Below, piece by piece: positions 24,947-38,810 of a stretch of DNA of 64,000 bases. Source of the DNA: Lepidurus packardi (Eukaryota; Arthropoda; Branchiopoda; Notostraca; Triopsidae); NCBI GenBank assembly GCA_023053545.1, contig JAKZAN010000004.1:8246001-8310000 (forward strand), given 5' to 3'. A program made the position numbers and the translations under genes. A model generated the notes under the pieces. The model was given only the letters and a program-made list of their open reading frames with translations. It ran no database searches and had not been told where the DNA came from. The first letter of the stretch is position 1, and every line of letters starts with the position of its first letter.

Positions 24947-25639
24947 TATATTTCTTATCTCACAAATGGTAATCAAAGACCGCTTGAAAGTGCCAAGATG
25001 GATTCGTTTGTGAGAGGGGTTAGGGATGTTAGATGGTTTTTTAGAAGAGTTTTGAGTTTTTTGTGCGTTTTTGGAAGTTTCTCTGGCGGTATTATTAGAA
25101 GCATGTGTCATACGATACCATTAGTCTATTGTTTCGTGTCTCTTCTGTGATCCGGAACAGAACGGTGGGGCTGGGATGATTGTATTGACTTTACTTGAGC
25201 AAATAGGATCATTTACTGGTGGCATAAATCAAAGCTATATGGAAATGCAAAGGATTGAGGACTTGAGGATAGGGGCGGGAAAGAAAGAAAAATATAAATA
25301 CACAGACTGGCATAGAGAAGCAGAATTTCCAAGTCAAGCTGTACTCAAACGGGCCTTATCCTTTTTTTACGGTTTACGTTGGTGGAATCAATAATGCCGC
25401 AGCAAGCGAAAAGGCATTGCTGTAGGAAAAACACAGCAAAAGGAGCGAGAGAGAGAAAGAGAGTTTTCCGGACTTTTGGAGTCCATTGGCATATTAAAAG
25501 ATCGCATTGGTTGCGCCGTGCCGGTATAGCTAACACACGTATATACATAGACACACTGCATGGCATTAGACGATGAGATTTTCTTCCCCACAATGTGTGG
25601 AGTTTGGGGGAGATTATTGAAATAGGGAACCTTCTAACT

Positions 25640-25650
25640 CCCCCCCCCCC
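25640..25650. repeat. Poly(C) tract, 11 bp
   Basis: Uninterrupted C run in the Rep-Dpr intergenic region. Confidence 0.9.
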
Positions 25651-27549
25651 GGAAAGAGGTTCTTCTTTGTTGTCTTCCCCCCCGATAAATCCTGCAATAA
25701 TACTCTTCATGTGGCGCTTGATACACAAGTTTTACTGAACATTCATCTACCTTTAATATTTTGGTCTACTGGGCTCGAAACTTAATTTGATCCTATACCC
25801 ACTCTAGACTGTACTTTAAATTATTTTGCGTGAGAACGTAAATGTCAGCGATTACTTAGTTTTCCCTTTTGTTTGCTTTTAGGCCCTAAAGTGCGCTTAT
25901 AATGGTTTTCTATTACGCATACTTGGTAATACATATAAATAAATTATATTAAGAGTGCTCAGCGTGACTTAAGTTGGTGGATAGTGTGTTACCTGTTTAA
26001 ATCTTATGAGGAAAACATAGGGGAAGCTCTTGTAATGCGTACCTGGAATTCTTTTATATTCGCATTCGTTTAGCGTGTTTACATACATTCCAGTGTTCAA
26101 TTCTGAGAATTGCGACAAGCACTATAAGCGACTGTGTGGTTCTTTTCTGGTTTGAACAGTTTAGGGAAATACAAGGAGTGATGGGGCAAAGATCGAAAGG
26201 AGAAATAATATGGAAATTAAATGGTGGACGAAAGCTTATTTTTTCTGCGATGAGTACCAGCATCCCGCTGAAAGGCAGCCGATCTGGTACCAAGTTGTAG
26301 ATTTTTTTTTGCAAATTAGGGATCTTATAAGAGCCAAGTTGGCAGTTTGCGTTCTCTTCTTATGTTTCCTTTTTTCGCGTTTTCCTTTTTAAATGGGCCA
26401 AAACCGAGCGTCTTTTCCCGGCAGCTTCTTTAGAAACAAAACAAAAAGAAACTACCGTGAAAAACCTTTAAAACCAAGAGAAAAGAAGAAAATTTGCCAA
26501 AGAAAAGGAAAGTTGCAAGAGAGGCGTGAATGTAAATGTGTGAAACTCAATACTTACCTTTGGCTGAGATAGCGGTGAAAAGGTTACTTTTTCCTAAAGG
26601 TCAGGGAAGGATAAAAAAAAGTCATTTTGGCCAGGAAATCCCCAAATCTTAGTCTGGAATCCCAGCAAAAACTATATTTAGAAAAATGCATTGGAAGTTA
26701 GGAATTTTGGGAGCCAAGTTTGGGGGTGACAAGAATGGACAAATTGCGTTAGCGGACGAAGTTATCAAAGCGGGCAGAATAAGTGTTGAAATAAAACACA
26801 AATCAATGCCGCTTAAAACTGATTTGCTCTTCGGGGATCCCCCTCCTTTATGGTCCTGCGCCCACTCCAGTACGGGGAAGACTGGGAAAAAGGGAGGCAA
26901 CCTCTAGGGGACAGTTGTGCGACTTTTTCCTTCTGGTGCTGCTGCTGTGCTCCGTGTGCTGTGCTAATACTTTACCTCCAAGTCTCAGCAGCCTTCGCAG
27001 AGCATATATGTGCTCACGCAGCACCAAAGTCTTGCTGCTGCTCCCATGTGTGTTTGTATGTGTGAGTGTGAGGCATGTGGAAAGGCAAAACAGCCCTTCG
27101 TCCAAGCCCCCAACCTTAGTCGCTTCCAAGTCTTCGCAGTCATCGGACGTGCAGCAAAAAAAAAAAGAATACTTTTAACCTGAAACCCCCCAAAGTTTGG
27201 AAACTTTTTCTATTTTTACTTACCACCCAGTTTTTGGTGTCAAATCAATTGGGTTTCCGTTACAACTCAGAATGCTGTGCTAAAAAGAAAAATGGAATCC
27301 AATTGGATTCTAATTGGAAGTGGAGGATGTTTTCGCCTGGATTACCTTAATCTTTGACGTATAAGTTTTGGTTCCAGGAGGACGACTCAAACTAAGCAAA
27401 AAAGAAAAGACAGAATAGAAAGACAAAAAGAAAAAAATACATTCTTTGAGATGCTTTGAAATGTTGTCTTGAGAAAGTGGATATTTTTTGGGGGGTTGTT
27501 TTCTTTGTTAGCGAGGAGCGTTCGCTTGGAAATTTTCCCCAAAAGTGTC

Positions 27550-30500
27550 ATGGCAGTTATTTCACGTGGTCACCTTTGTTATCTTCCACGGACAACTAGG
27601 GAACCTGAGAGGGAAAAGTTTAATCTTAATTGCCCAGGGTTACCTAATTATGACCGCCATGGAATTGTACTTTTCACATTGTTGTTGCTACCGCTACTTT
27701 GTTCCCACAACTTGGCTGGAGCGACTGCCCTCGCCCTCTCGCCAGGAAGTAAAGCTGCCAATTTGCAACGAATAGTTGGTGAGTTTTCCTTTTCACTCTC
27801 CTTTGAATTGGTGTCGACTTTTCCTTTTGTTTCATTGCTTAGTTTCTCTGTTGACATTATTCTATTTGATCTTTTATTGTCGTCGAAAAGCACTTCAAAG
27901 TGGGAGCTTTAAGCAGTTTTAAAAGCTCTATATCTAAGCCTTGCTGGCAGAAAGTTAAGCGTTGAAAGTAAGCGGTTACTAAAAGTTCAAAGTTAAACCT
28001 GTAACTTGTTCTTGGTAGCTCTTAATTAGCGTAATGTGGATCATTTTGTCATTTTGCGTATTGAACGTGTTTTGTGGTCGACGTTTTTGAGGGATGTAAA
28101 GTAACGGGTTAGGAAAATGTAAAGGATTTTATGGATTTTAAAAACAGAGGTTAAGACCGGTACGGGACTGTTCAGAATAAAGAAACGGTTAGTGTTTAGA
28201 TAGAAAGAACGAAGATGCACTAAAAAAGTAAGTTCAATGGTGCAGCAAGGGCTGCCTTTAGGATATACATTTTCTTCACTTTAGTTTTTCGATCTCGTCT
28301 TTTTTGCCCGTTGCTGTTGCCCGGAATATCGGATACATTCTTGACGTTTTTTTAAAGGGGGAAATGTCGGAAATTCGACAATATTTGTGTGGTGGAGTCT
28401 TTATATGTGCCAAGCTAAAAATTATTAGAAAACATGATTGACATGTTTTGGACAAGCCTTTTTCGTTCGGGTCCAAATATTGAGGTAACGCCTTGCGTCT
28501 TACGTTCTTTTATTCTCTTTTAAGAATCATAAGGGAAAGAAAACATGCAATATCCATGAGGGGCTTAGGAACTCATTAAAGACTTGGTCTAGCCACATTT
28601 TAACGTAGTATAGTAGAGCGACCCCTCCAAAACCTTTCTAACGCTGTTTCTTTTTCCCTTATATTAAGTGTTATATTTTTTCTGGGAAAGTGCTAAGATG
28701 GTGATCGAACATGGGGGAAGTGGAAGGATAAAAGCCTTGTTTTTCTTGATAGCTTGGTATCTGTCGTATGTTGTACTTGGAGGTGGGATAAAGCGTAAAA
28801 TGGCTAAAGAAAAAAAAAACTATCCCCGGATTATTTTTGCAGGTTAATTTGGTTGGAACAAGAACCTCGCTTTAGGAAATTCCAGAAATGTATTATAATT
28901 ACCCGTATTTCTTTTCTTCGTACGAGTATTAGCAGTATTGTTAGCATTGTCATTGTTCCTAGTGAATGTGGGCCTTATACAGCTGGGCGTGGAGAAAAGT
29001 CGAGGGTTTTTCGAGCGCGATAACCCAGCACGACCCCGCGTAAAGGTTACACGCGACGCCCAATCAATAGCGAAGCAAAGGAGAAATTAAAAAGTGTTTC
29101 TAGTTGTGGCATATTGAGCTTCCTACGTCCTCCCTTGTTTGATTAATAGCAAAACGATGGCACCAAACCGCATTCTATAGAAATCAACTATTACTGAAAA
29201 CGCCAACGGTGATGGGAACAAAGCAAGAAAACGGTGCGAAAAGACGAAGACAGCCCAGATCCGTGCGGTTTTATTCCCAATGACCGGAAAGGAAAACCCG
29301 ACCATAATGGCAAGTTAATGAACAAGTGGGCTACACATGGGCCTCGAATTGGACCAAGGCCCATCCTGTTTTTTCTATACACTTATATTTTTCCGTCAAA
29401 AAAAGAAAGAAAGAAAAAAAAAGATGAAGGATAACAATTGATCTTTTCGGTACGTTTTTTTGGCGAGGCTTTAGCTGAGCTGAAGGGTGGAAGAGGGAAG
29501 CTTTTTTTTAAGGTCCAAACAAATAGTAGAAGAAAAAACGACAGCGTTAGACGGTATAAAGATTGATAGAAACAGGGAAAAGCGGTAAATTTGGCAGAAC
29601 GTCCGTCCCATGTCAGATTAACAATCTTGATTGAACTACTTTGATGCTGCTAATATAGGGATCTTTGACAACGTGACAGAATGAATCATACACGCTCCTG
29701 GACTTTGGCCTTTTCCAGCCAAGTTGACTTATGTGTGAGCAACTATTGTTACAATGTCATTGTCGAGCTAAAAACCTGGAAGGAGCTTAACGTGTAAGTG
29801 TGACAAGAAGGGATAAGACTTTGGGTAAATTTTACCTCGTTTCGAGTTCAAGCAGTAATATACTGCTCTCACGGTTGTTTTAAGAGGTGTTGTGAACGCA
29901 ATTCCAGGTGACGGAATACCTGTTAACTCTCTACAGGGGGTGAAGGGAGGGGTCATTTGAGCGCGCCGCACAGATTCACATCACATGCTACCAAGCACAC
30001 TTATTCACATGACTTGGCCTTTCCATGAAAGTGCTAAAGACACCTCACCCTCCTTTCCCCCCACTATTACTGTTTTTGTTTTATCTTGTCCTATACACTC
30101 TTTCTTCCTCTGGTCCCATAGCCTTGCGTGTCAGGTAGGAAATGGACGGGGTTAAAGTAAAGCTTCCCCCCTTCACGCAAAGTGCTTATTGCACGTCTCA
30201 TTGACGTCCAGTATTTCCTCTGTTTGGCCTTTTCATAAGACTTTGCCCCCTTCAACCTATATTTACATTGTTCATTGCATTTTGGCGATTTTACGTCGCG
30301 TGTCAAAGAGATGATGCGAAATGCGTTGGTTGGAGGCACCCCTCCAAAGCCCAAACTGTTTGTTATAGCGCCCTGAGAGCATATACATAGCATGACAATG
30401 TCATTATGGCTTATAGTACTAAGTTTTTCTTTGTTACAAATGCGATTACATAAAAGTCGTTGGGAGGACAATCAGGTAAGAGAGGGTGCCAAAACAAAAG

Positions 30501-33500
30501 CGGGAACGGTAGGTAGAATGGCAAGGGAGATCATTTTCCAAACGGCAAGAGAATGTGCGTAAAGTATACGTACGATCTGTACTCACCTAAAAGCTTTTCA
30601 TTTCGCCTTTCTGCGAGGACGTGCAAAGAGAGGGGCCATTTTCGCTTGTGTGTAAGGTCACCTCTTGCTGTGATTAGTCACCTTATATGGCTATAATAAA
30701 CCTTTGAAGGTATAGAATAGGGTAACGTATTCTGAATAGAATATAGAAGCGAAACGCTTTAGTTCCAAGTGGGGGAGGGGCACAAAAAAGGATTCACGGA
30801 ATGTTTTCTTTCTTATTTTTTCATCAAGTCCTATATGATATGGGCCCGATTTGTCACAGACAGTCGTTGGGACTTGTTGAAGCAAGTCAGAAATGGGGAG
30901 GATTCTAAATGGCGCATTTGATATGAAAGTTCTGCCATTTGAAGACGTTTTCCCCATTGATTTCATGGATAGGCTTAAAAGCATAGAACTTTTCGTCTTG
31001 GTCGATGAGAGGTTCTGAGGGAAGGGAGATAAAGCAATTTTAACTTCTATCCATGAACCTGTAAGAAAGACAACCGGCACATTTTTTATTTTTATTTCTT
31101 ATGTTTTAGGCGTAAGTTTTCTTTTGCAGGAAAACTGCAGCTTTTGGTATTGATCAAACGAGTCTGTCTTAAGAAAGAATCATCACTCAGTCAAGGGCGG
31201 GGAAAGGCGAAGGCAAAGCTGCGAGGAAATCCAGAATTAGGACGTTTTCTTCTCTTCATAAAGTACATAAGTTTCTGTTCTTGCTGGGATACATAGACAC
31301 ATGGATACAACACTGCTAGCGTTTGGCATGACGCCATTGGCTTACAAAAAATCGCCTTTTTTCGGCACGACTGGGAAATTATTGGTCTACGATTGCACGG
31401 AACAATTCTTTATAGATTTCCTGTATTTTCCCCCAAGATTATGACATATTTAAAGCTTATTATGATTCTTATATGGCGTTCTTTTAAAGTTAAAACGGTA
31501 AAAAAAAACTCCCCTTCCTTTTCTACCTTGACGCTTTGGGTTTTTTAGTTGTTTTATGGAAATGCTTTCTTAAATTGACTCTTAACTCTCTATTGTTGCA
31601 GAGATAAAAGGAGCCTAAAAACTTATAATATAAACTCCACTGTATATAAAAAAGGAAAGGAAACTTAAGACTCTCTATAGGGAAAAAAGCGCTTGGAATA
31701 AGTAGGCGGGATGCGGAACACAGGTTTAAGTGGTTCTGCTTTACCTTGTGTGTATATGTATTTATTTTTTCTGTTAGCAAAGTTTGGTCCTTGTAAAGCA
31801 GTTTTTCATATGTTATTTCTGTTACCCAACTTGCAATGAGTTTTAAAGAGTTTTTGTCACATTATTGAAAGAGTTATGAAGGTCCAAAACTGCTATTACT
31901 CCACGTGAGTTGTCTTTCGGCAACTAAAGGTTTCAGCGTGGAGGTTTGTGTCTTAATTCCACTTTTTTCCTGAGGCTACCAAACAATAATAGAAGTATAG
32001 TAGTGCTTAACATGTGGCGTGTGATGGATTGTGAGTCTCTCAGAAACCAAGTTATGGGACATTACTTTTTCTGCGAGTTTTTTTTTTCTTTTTTGCCGTT
32101 ATATGGTATGTCTTCTTCGGTCCCAAGCAACGACGCACTGTTTTCTTTTATTGTTAGCGTGCTTTGGGGTTACTGGTGAATCTACGATTCTGCGGGGGTT
32201 GAATCATGGATAAATCGAATCAGTACCCAACCACCCCTTTGAATTGTGTATATGTTTAGTGAAGAAATATGACAAAAAGGGAATGGAACACGATACGAGC
32301 AAAGAAACTGCAATTGCTTCGTGATATTTGGCCCCTCCCCGAGGAACTTAAATCCACGGAACGTCCGATAAACAGCATAATACTACAACAAAACAAGGCC
32401 AAAAGAAGCGGAGGAAAAGGAAAACAAAATAAGGTTAAGAAAAAGGGAGCAGAAAAATGTATACAGTTTGGTTAGATTTTCAGAAACAAATTGCTGACTA
32501 TGTTAATGCTAAGTATATATGCATGCAGAAGGTCGGACATATAGAGCAAAGTTGCCTTCAAAGGCCCCAAGTTCCTTTTGGGAGTGCAGTAATTTGTCGC
32601 TATGGAAGGCTTGCTGCAAGGGCAAAGGGAAGAGTAAATAAATCTAAGAAGAAAAAAACTTATTTCTTCCCACTACTTCGTCTCCAGTCCCAAGTTTTGA
32701 GCCAGTGGCGCTGAACAAACAGGATTTTTTTTTTTTTTTTTTTTAAATTGTTTTGTGGGAGGGGATCCTATCCCAGGTGGAAGTTGTGTGTCGACGACGC
32801 GTCTCATGTTGCATCGCTTGCGTTGAATTTAGCGCCTTGGCACTTCCTAGCACCAAGGTGTGGAAAAATTATGTGGTATGTATTATAAACGAGCACGCTT
32901 GAGTGCTAGCACACTATACGAAGTTGGTGAGGAAACGCAGGCCCGAAAGGTGAAAGAAACGAGCCATCTGTGTGTACTCCTCCATTTAAAACACGTCACC
33001 CCAGACACACATATACCGTATGCCCGTATGCCTAGATCCAGCTTCTCTTGTCTTCGCCTTTCCGTGCGTATTTACCCTACGAGAGATTCAGTTACGAAAT
33101 TTGAAACGCACACATAAGGAGCCATTTGTTGAACATAATATGCAAACTGCGTTTCCCAGAACAACATTTCTTGGTAATTATGCAATTAAATATTCTGCTG
33201 CCTTTTATGTCAATAAAATAACAATGAAATTACAATTACGAGAGCTTTTTTAATACGACAATATAATTGCAGCAATTTGAAACACTTTACGACATAAAAT
33301 TGTGAAATCTTCCAAGACAATTAGAGTGCTCTCATAAGTCAGTAGAATGGCCTATTCCTTGCAAGTAAAATAATTTAAAACAAAATTAAAACAAAATTGA
33401 ACTCGATGATAATTAACTTTTGGAATTTTTAAAATTTTAAAAAATAGTGTAAAACGCGCTACAATTAAAAAAATCTCAAAATTCGAATATTTATTTACGT

Positions 33501-36500
33501 ATTTATAATACAATTTTGGAAAATAGGTTCTAGTGTAGAGCAATTTCAGTTCGGAAATTCATCTCTTTCTTCAAATAGACATGTTCCCTTGTCTTAGTAT
33601 ATGTCATATAGCAGTTGTGCCACATTCTTGACGCGCTGGATCGAGTAACTGATAATCAGCCTAATTATAGCATTTGCATGCGCCGGGGAATATTCATTCG
33701 CGCCCTTTGGGCCGTTCTACACGGCTGCGTTGCTTCATTCACTTCATGGGCGTTCGAGACAAATAAACAAGAGCCTGGGTGGGCCCTTTTCTTAAACGTT
33801 TCTCACACCGGCCGGGAACTCGCAGCCAGTTACTTGAGTCAACACCCATTAACCGGCCAAAAATTAAGAACCACGCTAAAGAGAAACAGACGGCGAGGAA
33901 CAAGAGTTTTTTTTCTCTTTAAAAATGTTGGAAATGTTAATTGGTCGCCTTTCATCACAAGGAACCTCTTGACATTTATCACAAGTTCTCTGAGAATTGA
34001 CAGAGGTCAAAAGCTTTCCAATCTTCAAACAATTTTCATAAGATTTTCGTGCTGTTTTTTCATACAATTGTAGACTATCAGTAATGCGATCAAAAATACG
34101 CGGTTCGTGGCAATTTCCTTTTGCTTCATAAGTTTGGAAAACGCGAAACCTGGGAAACTGGTGACTGAAAACTTACTACGCTTTTAGATTGTGTGGGTTT
34201 TCTATTTCAATCGACACTTGCGCCGGATGCAGAATGAAGTTCTGCGCGCTTCAATTGAAATTTTATGAAGATGGAAGACGCCAAGGGAAATTTCTTTTTA
34301 TTCATCCAAGCTTCCCCTTTTTTCGTTCCTGTATAAGTATTCCCTCTCATACTCTCTCCTTTTTTATCTTTATTTTTTTTCGTTCACTCCAGAGGAGCAG
34401 GAGAATATTATAGCTTTTGCTGGCGTGCTTCAATAAGTAAAATGTTTCCCGGACCCTTCAGGTTCTTCGTTCCCATTCTCACCTTTCTATTGACACTTTT
34501 CTGTAGGTATACGAATCGCACTTGACGGGGACTTTTGTAAGCGTGTGAGTTCTCCTTTCCCCTCTTGGCGTGTAGGCAGATCTTGCGTATGGAGCATTTG
34601 TGTTAAAAAAATTTATAGAATTTTCGTTTTCAGATTGTGTATGGTACTTTCCAGCACGGGGAAACGGGAAATTGCAAAAGGTGACGAGGGTCTTTTGCAA
34701 TAATGAACTGGCTTCTTTCAGGGGGCGGGAACCAGGGGGGAGGAAATAGGCTCGAAAGGATGTTATATGCTGTGCTGTGATGGATTTTTTTCTTCATTTT
34801 TACGTTAATAAAAAACGGCACTGAAAAAAGCCAGATTATAATAGTTTGGAAGCTAGCTTAAAACGCGGTATGGGGCTGATGGGGGCGAGGGGTAAAAAAA
34901 CGATCGTTTTATAGTATAATTCCTTATTCATATGGTCCATGTAATACTTGACCTTTTTTATGCGCACTTTCGACTTGCAGACGGGAAAAAACCCTAAGCC
35001 TTGCTGTGTGTATGGGAACTTCGGGACTTGGGAGTTGAAAACGAAAAGTGCTTGGGAACGAAGCGGTCGTAATAGCTCAAACAAAGTGCGCAAAAGGTTG
35101 ATCAGGTCACGCTATACGAGTCCTAGGTTGTGTATATGGGTAGCGTAGACTTGCATTATAATAGTTAAAACTCATTGGAGGAAGGCTCAGAATTTAGGCC
35201 AGTAGTTGGCTATTTTTTAAAGAAATATGAAAAATGGGGATTTTTACTTGATGCCATTAAAAAGAGTATTTACTTGGCGATTGCAGCATAAACTTGCAAG
35301 CCATAATAAGTATAACTGACTGCCATGATGTGTTGTTGGGTTTTCTATTGTTGGGGCAATACAATGTCCACTTACCGGAGGCGTTTCTTACCTTCTTCTT
35401 CTATTCGTAGCGCAAAAAAATCCCACAAAAACACGAAAGAAGAATGTGACATCTTTTGTCTCCGCAAGAAAATGCTTGAGCACTGTTTTTCTTCTTTCTC
35501 CTGATATCCGTTTGGTCTCCAGAAAGTCTTTTATACAGAAAATCGGTCCATAAATGGGGAAATTTTAACATTATTGCCTTTTAGAACCACAATCCATAAT
35601 TTTTACAGCACCGTAAGTCGTATATAGTTTTCAGAAATTGGCTCTGTGGTCTGGGGTGCCTTTCCACTCAAACATTATTTATTGTCCCGACACGTTTGAA
35701 CGCACATTTGGGTACAGCACAATGGCAAACTAATAGTTTACTGTCTTTTTAGGTTTCCGTACAAAATAGTACACAAAAGTAATCCAAAGTGCATCCATTT
35801 CAATCGCTTTCATTGCAGCCGTAATTGGCAAGCTGTTCTATAAATTGAAGAGAACTGATGCGTGTACATCTCTAGCCTATTCCCATTTCCTTGAACTTTG
35901 AAACTAGTTGCAAAAGTTTGACATACCAACATGCCAAACGTTAGAAGCCCACTTGAAAACTGGGACTTGAAGCCTGCTCATATATACGTATAATAACCTA
36001 GATGTTGAACAAGTTCTGCCAAGTACTCTGCTATTAGAAATCTGTTGTCGCGTTTTGCTTTTGATGTTTGGGTCGAGTTCCAGACGTCTTGGGATAATAT
36101 GGTTAATTTTCTGGATTATTCATAATAACTCCTGTATAGGCCGCTGTCACGTTCGCCACAAGTGTCCGAATGGATCACAAACTGTAACTCATTTCTATTG
36201 CATGGGATTTCCTATCATCGCTTGAGTTATAGTGTTGCGTTGTAAGACCATTCGCGTGTTTGCTCAAGTGAACTTTATCACTGACAGTTCCATGAATTGG
36301 AAATCGTCATTTGGACATTTAGAGACAACACAGACAGAGAGAGACTTTCGGTGTTTCTATATGCGTGTTTAATATGACTGTTTGGGAGTTTCTCTTGTTC
36401 CTAACTATAATTAGGTTTGATCTCGGAATTGAGTGACGTCTTCCCATCATGAGGGAAGGATGTGGGGGGATGTTGGGTGCATTAATCTTTTTATTGTGCC

Positions 36501-38760
36501 ATTATGATACTGGCGTAATCCAATCAATGAAAAGCGAGGGTCCAAAGTTATAAGAACATTTCTTAGTGACTTGATTCGTTTGTCACACATCTGTCACTAT
36601 CAAAGCTAAGCTAGGAGATCTATCTTACCGTTTTGTTTTATTCTCCCACCCTCGCTGCTGAATTAAAAGTGGTCACATCTGGGACTAGGATATTAGTTCT
36701 AGTTCACTTTAAACCTCTTGTAAGCTTTTTTTACACTATGTAGATAGCGTTAATTTCAGAGCTTAAGCTTGCGCCAATTAAGTAAGTAAAAATTAATTAA
36801 GACAAAATTTACCCAACAAAAATAGCCTAATTACCTACCGTAATTAGCCATGTCGGCAATGCCTATAAAATAGTGGTAAAATTACGAAGATAATTAGAAA
36901 TTTACAATATGAAAAACATAATTTCTAGGTAATTTGTTAGTGGAGTGTGTAAAATTACAAGCAAAACTGTAAACGGCGTTATGATTAGAAAATTCGAACA
37001 CATTTTTTTTTTATCTTTATTGAAAATAACAATACTTTTGACGTGTTGCTCCGCAATTTGGGAGATAAATAACATACAAATTTGTTGCCTTATTTGGCCG
37101 AGTTCAGAAGAGTACCGAGAGTTGCTTTTTATTGGAAATTCCGAGTATAGTTCCAACTTGGAATACCAAGAGACTTGAATTTTTCAAATTCCAGTAAGCT
37201 TTTCCCGTCCTGCACAAGGCCTTTTTAACACATCTGAAGTATTTTTTGACTTGTAAAGACTAATGAAAAGTGTTCATTGACTCGCCGAGCAGGAGCGCAG
37301 CACCGGACTCCAATTTCCAAGAATTTTTTGTCTTTGGTGAAAACTCGGCATCGAACACTGCATAGCGTCTAAGTGACACTCTACTAGTGACCAGCCAAAG
37401 TTGGCTTGGGTCGTGTCGCGCTTCTCATTGTCTCCTCTCACGCGGAGCTCCAGTAGTGTGGGGGGAAGGGGGGGGGGGTAAATTTCGGCTCTTTTTGCTC
37501 TTGGAAACAGTTCGTGAGTCCGACCTGGATGAACCTGAGAGAACGTGCAAGTCTTTGCTCATTTCACCGTGAAATGGACAGCCAACTCGCTCTTCTTTTT
37601 AGCCCACGGACCTTGAGTCCGGAATTTCCTGCTCGAAGCATGCCATTGCTTCGAGTCTCGGAAGTAAGCCGCTTTTTTTGTATTCTTCCTAGCGTTATAT
37701 TAAGAGCACTCTACTACTATACTCGCTGCTCTTATAGGAAAAAGAGACACTAAAAAGGAAGATAATTATCTACAAAAACTAGCCTTTGCTCTGTGTGCGT
37801 GGAGCCGGGGGGGGGGGGGGGTTGATTAACTTGTTAGCTTCATCTCTTCATCAGTAAAGTTAGGGAGCTTATTACCGCATAAAGTAAGGTCAAATATGTT
37901 ATATAAGTATCGAAATTCTGGGAAATTCAAGCCGTTTCCTTCAGGTGAGGGGGGTTGTGGGGTGCTCTATCCACTCTTGTAGCGGCGATGGAATCCTAGC
38001 TCCATAATCGCATTCAGAAGAAGTTGCTTAACACACTCACGCCATGTCATTTATATGTGGTTGAAAAATCCTTCGCAACCCATAGAAGAAGAGCGTGAGG
38101 ACTATGGAGAAACCTGGGATTTCAGGTTCAAGCTGAAGCACACAAAACTTGAGTCTTTATATAGAAAACACGGCACAGCAAAAAAAGCTTAAAAAAGTAA
38201 GAGAAAAAAGAAATGCCCATCCCCCAAATGAGATTAGATTACGTTCTTCCTTATTGTGTAAGTCTATGCATGTGGCGCAAATCTGCATTGTATAGAAGCG
38301 GAGAGTCCCCTTTGTCTTAAAAGGAACATGCACGCGCTAACGGAGCAATGCAAGTGCAAAGCACCACCACAGAGAGCGAGAGAGAGAACTTTGCATTCGA
38401 TTAAGTGTGAAAGGATAGGAACATACACGAATCTGAAAGGGCGAGAGGGAGAATGTCTGGGATTTTAGTCTTCATACAAGAGCTATTTGATATATATACG
38501 CTTATATATAGCACTTGTAGTATAACTAACTGAGTAATGCAGCTTGGTATTGCGAAGTTGGGGCACGAGGTATTTGCATTTGGTAACCAATGAAAGAGTA
38601 CACGTATCTCGTGCCGAGGAGACTTTACAAGTATGCATAATGCCGAGGATAAGCACAATAAGAGCATAGAATATCTTGCCCAATAGCGGCATATGTGGGC
38701 CTTTTTTGGAACAGTGGCTCGCTGCTTTAGTTGCACAATATTTGAATAATTGGCACTGCG

Positions 38761-38810
<50 letters not shown>

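Larger units (their letters stand above)
23332..27549. other. Intergenic region between Rep and the Dpr gene
   Basis: A 4.2-kb gap between two plus-strand genes. It holds the Rep 3' UTR and the promoter and 5' UTR of the Dpr gene. I see G/C runs at 24934-24946 and 25640-25650 but no exon, RNA gene or transposon end that I can support. No TATA box is obvious just upstream of 27550, so an upstream non-coding exon is possible. Confidence 0.5.

Noticed and set aside
30691-31080. 129-codon minus-strand frame in the Dpr intron
   Set aside because: No family resemblance, no start or splice support.
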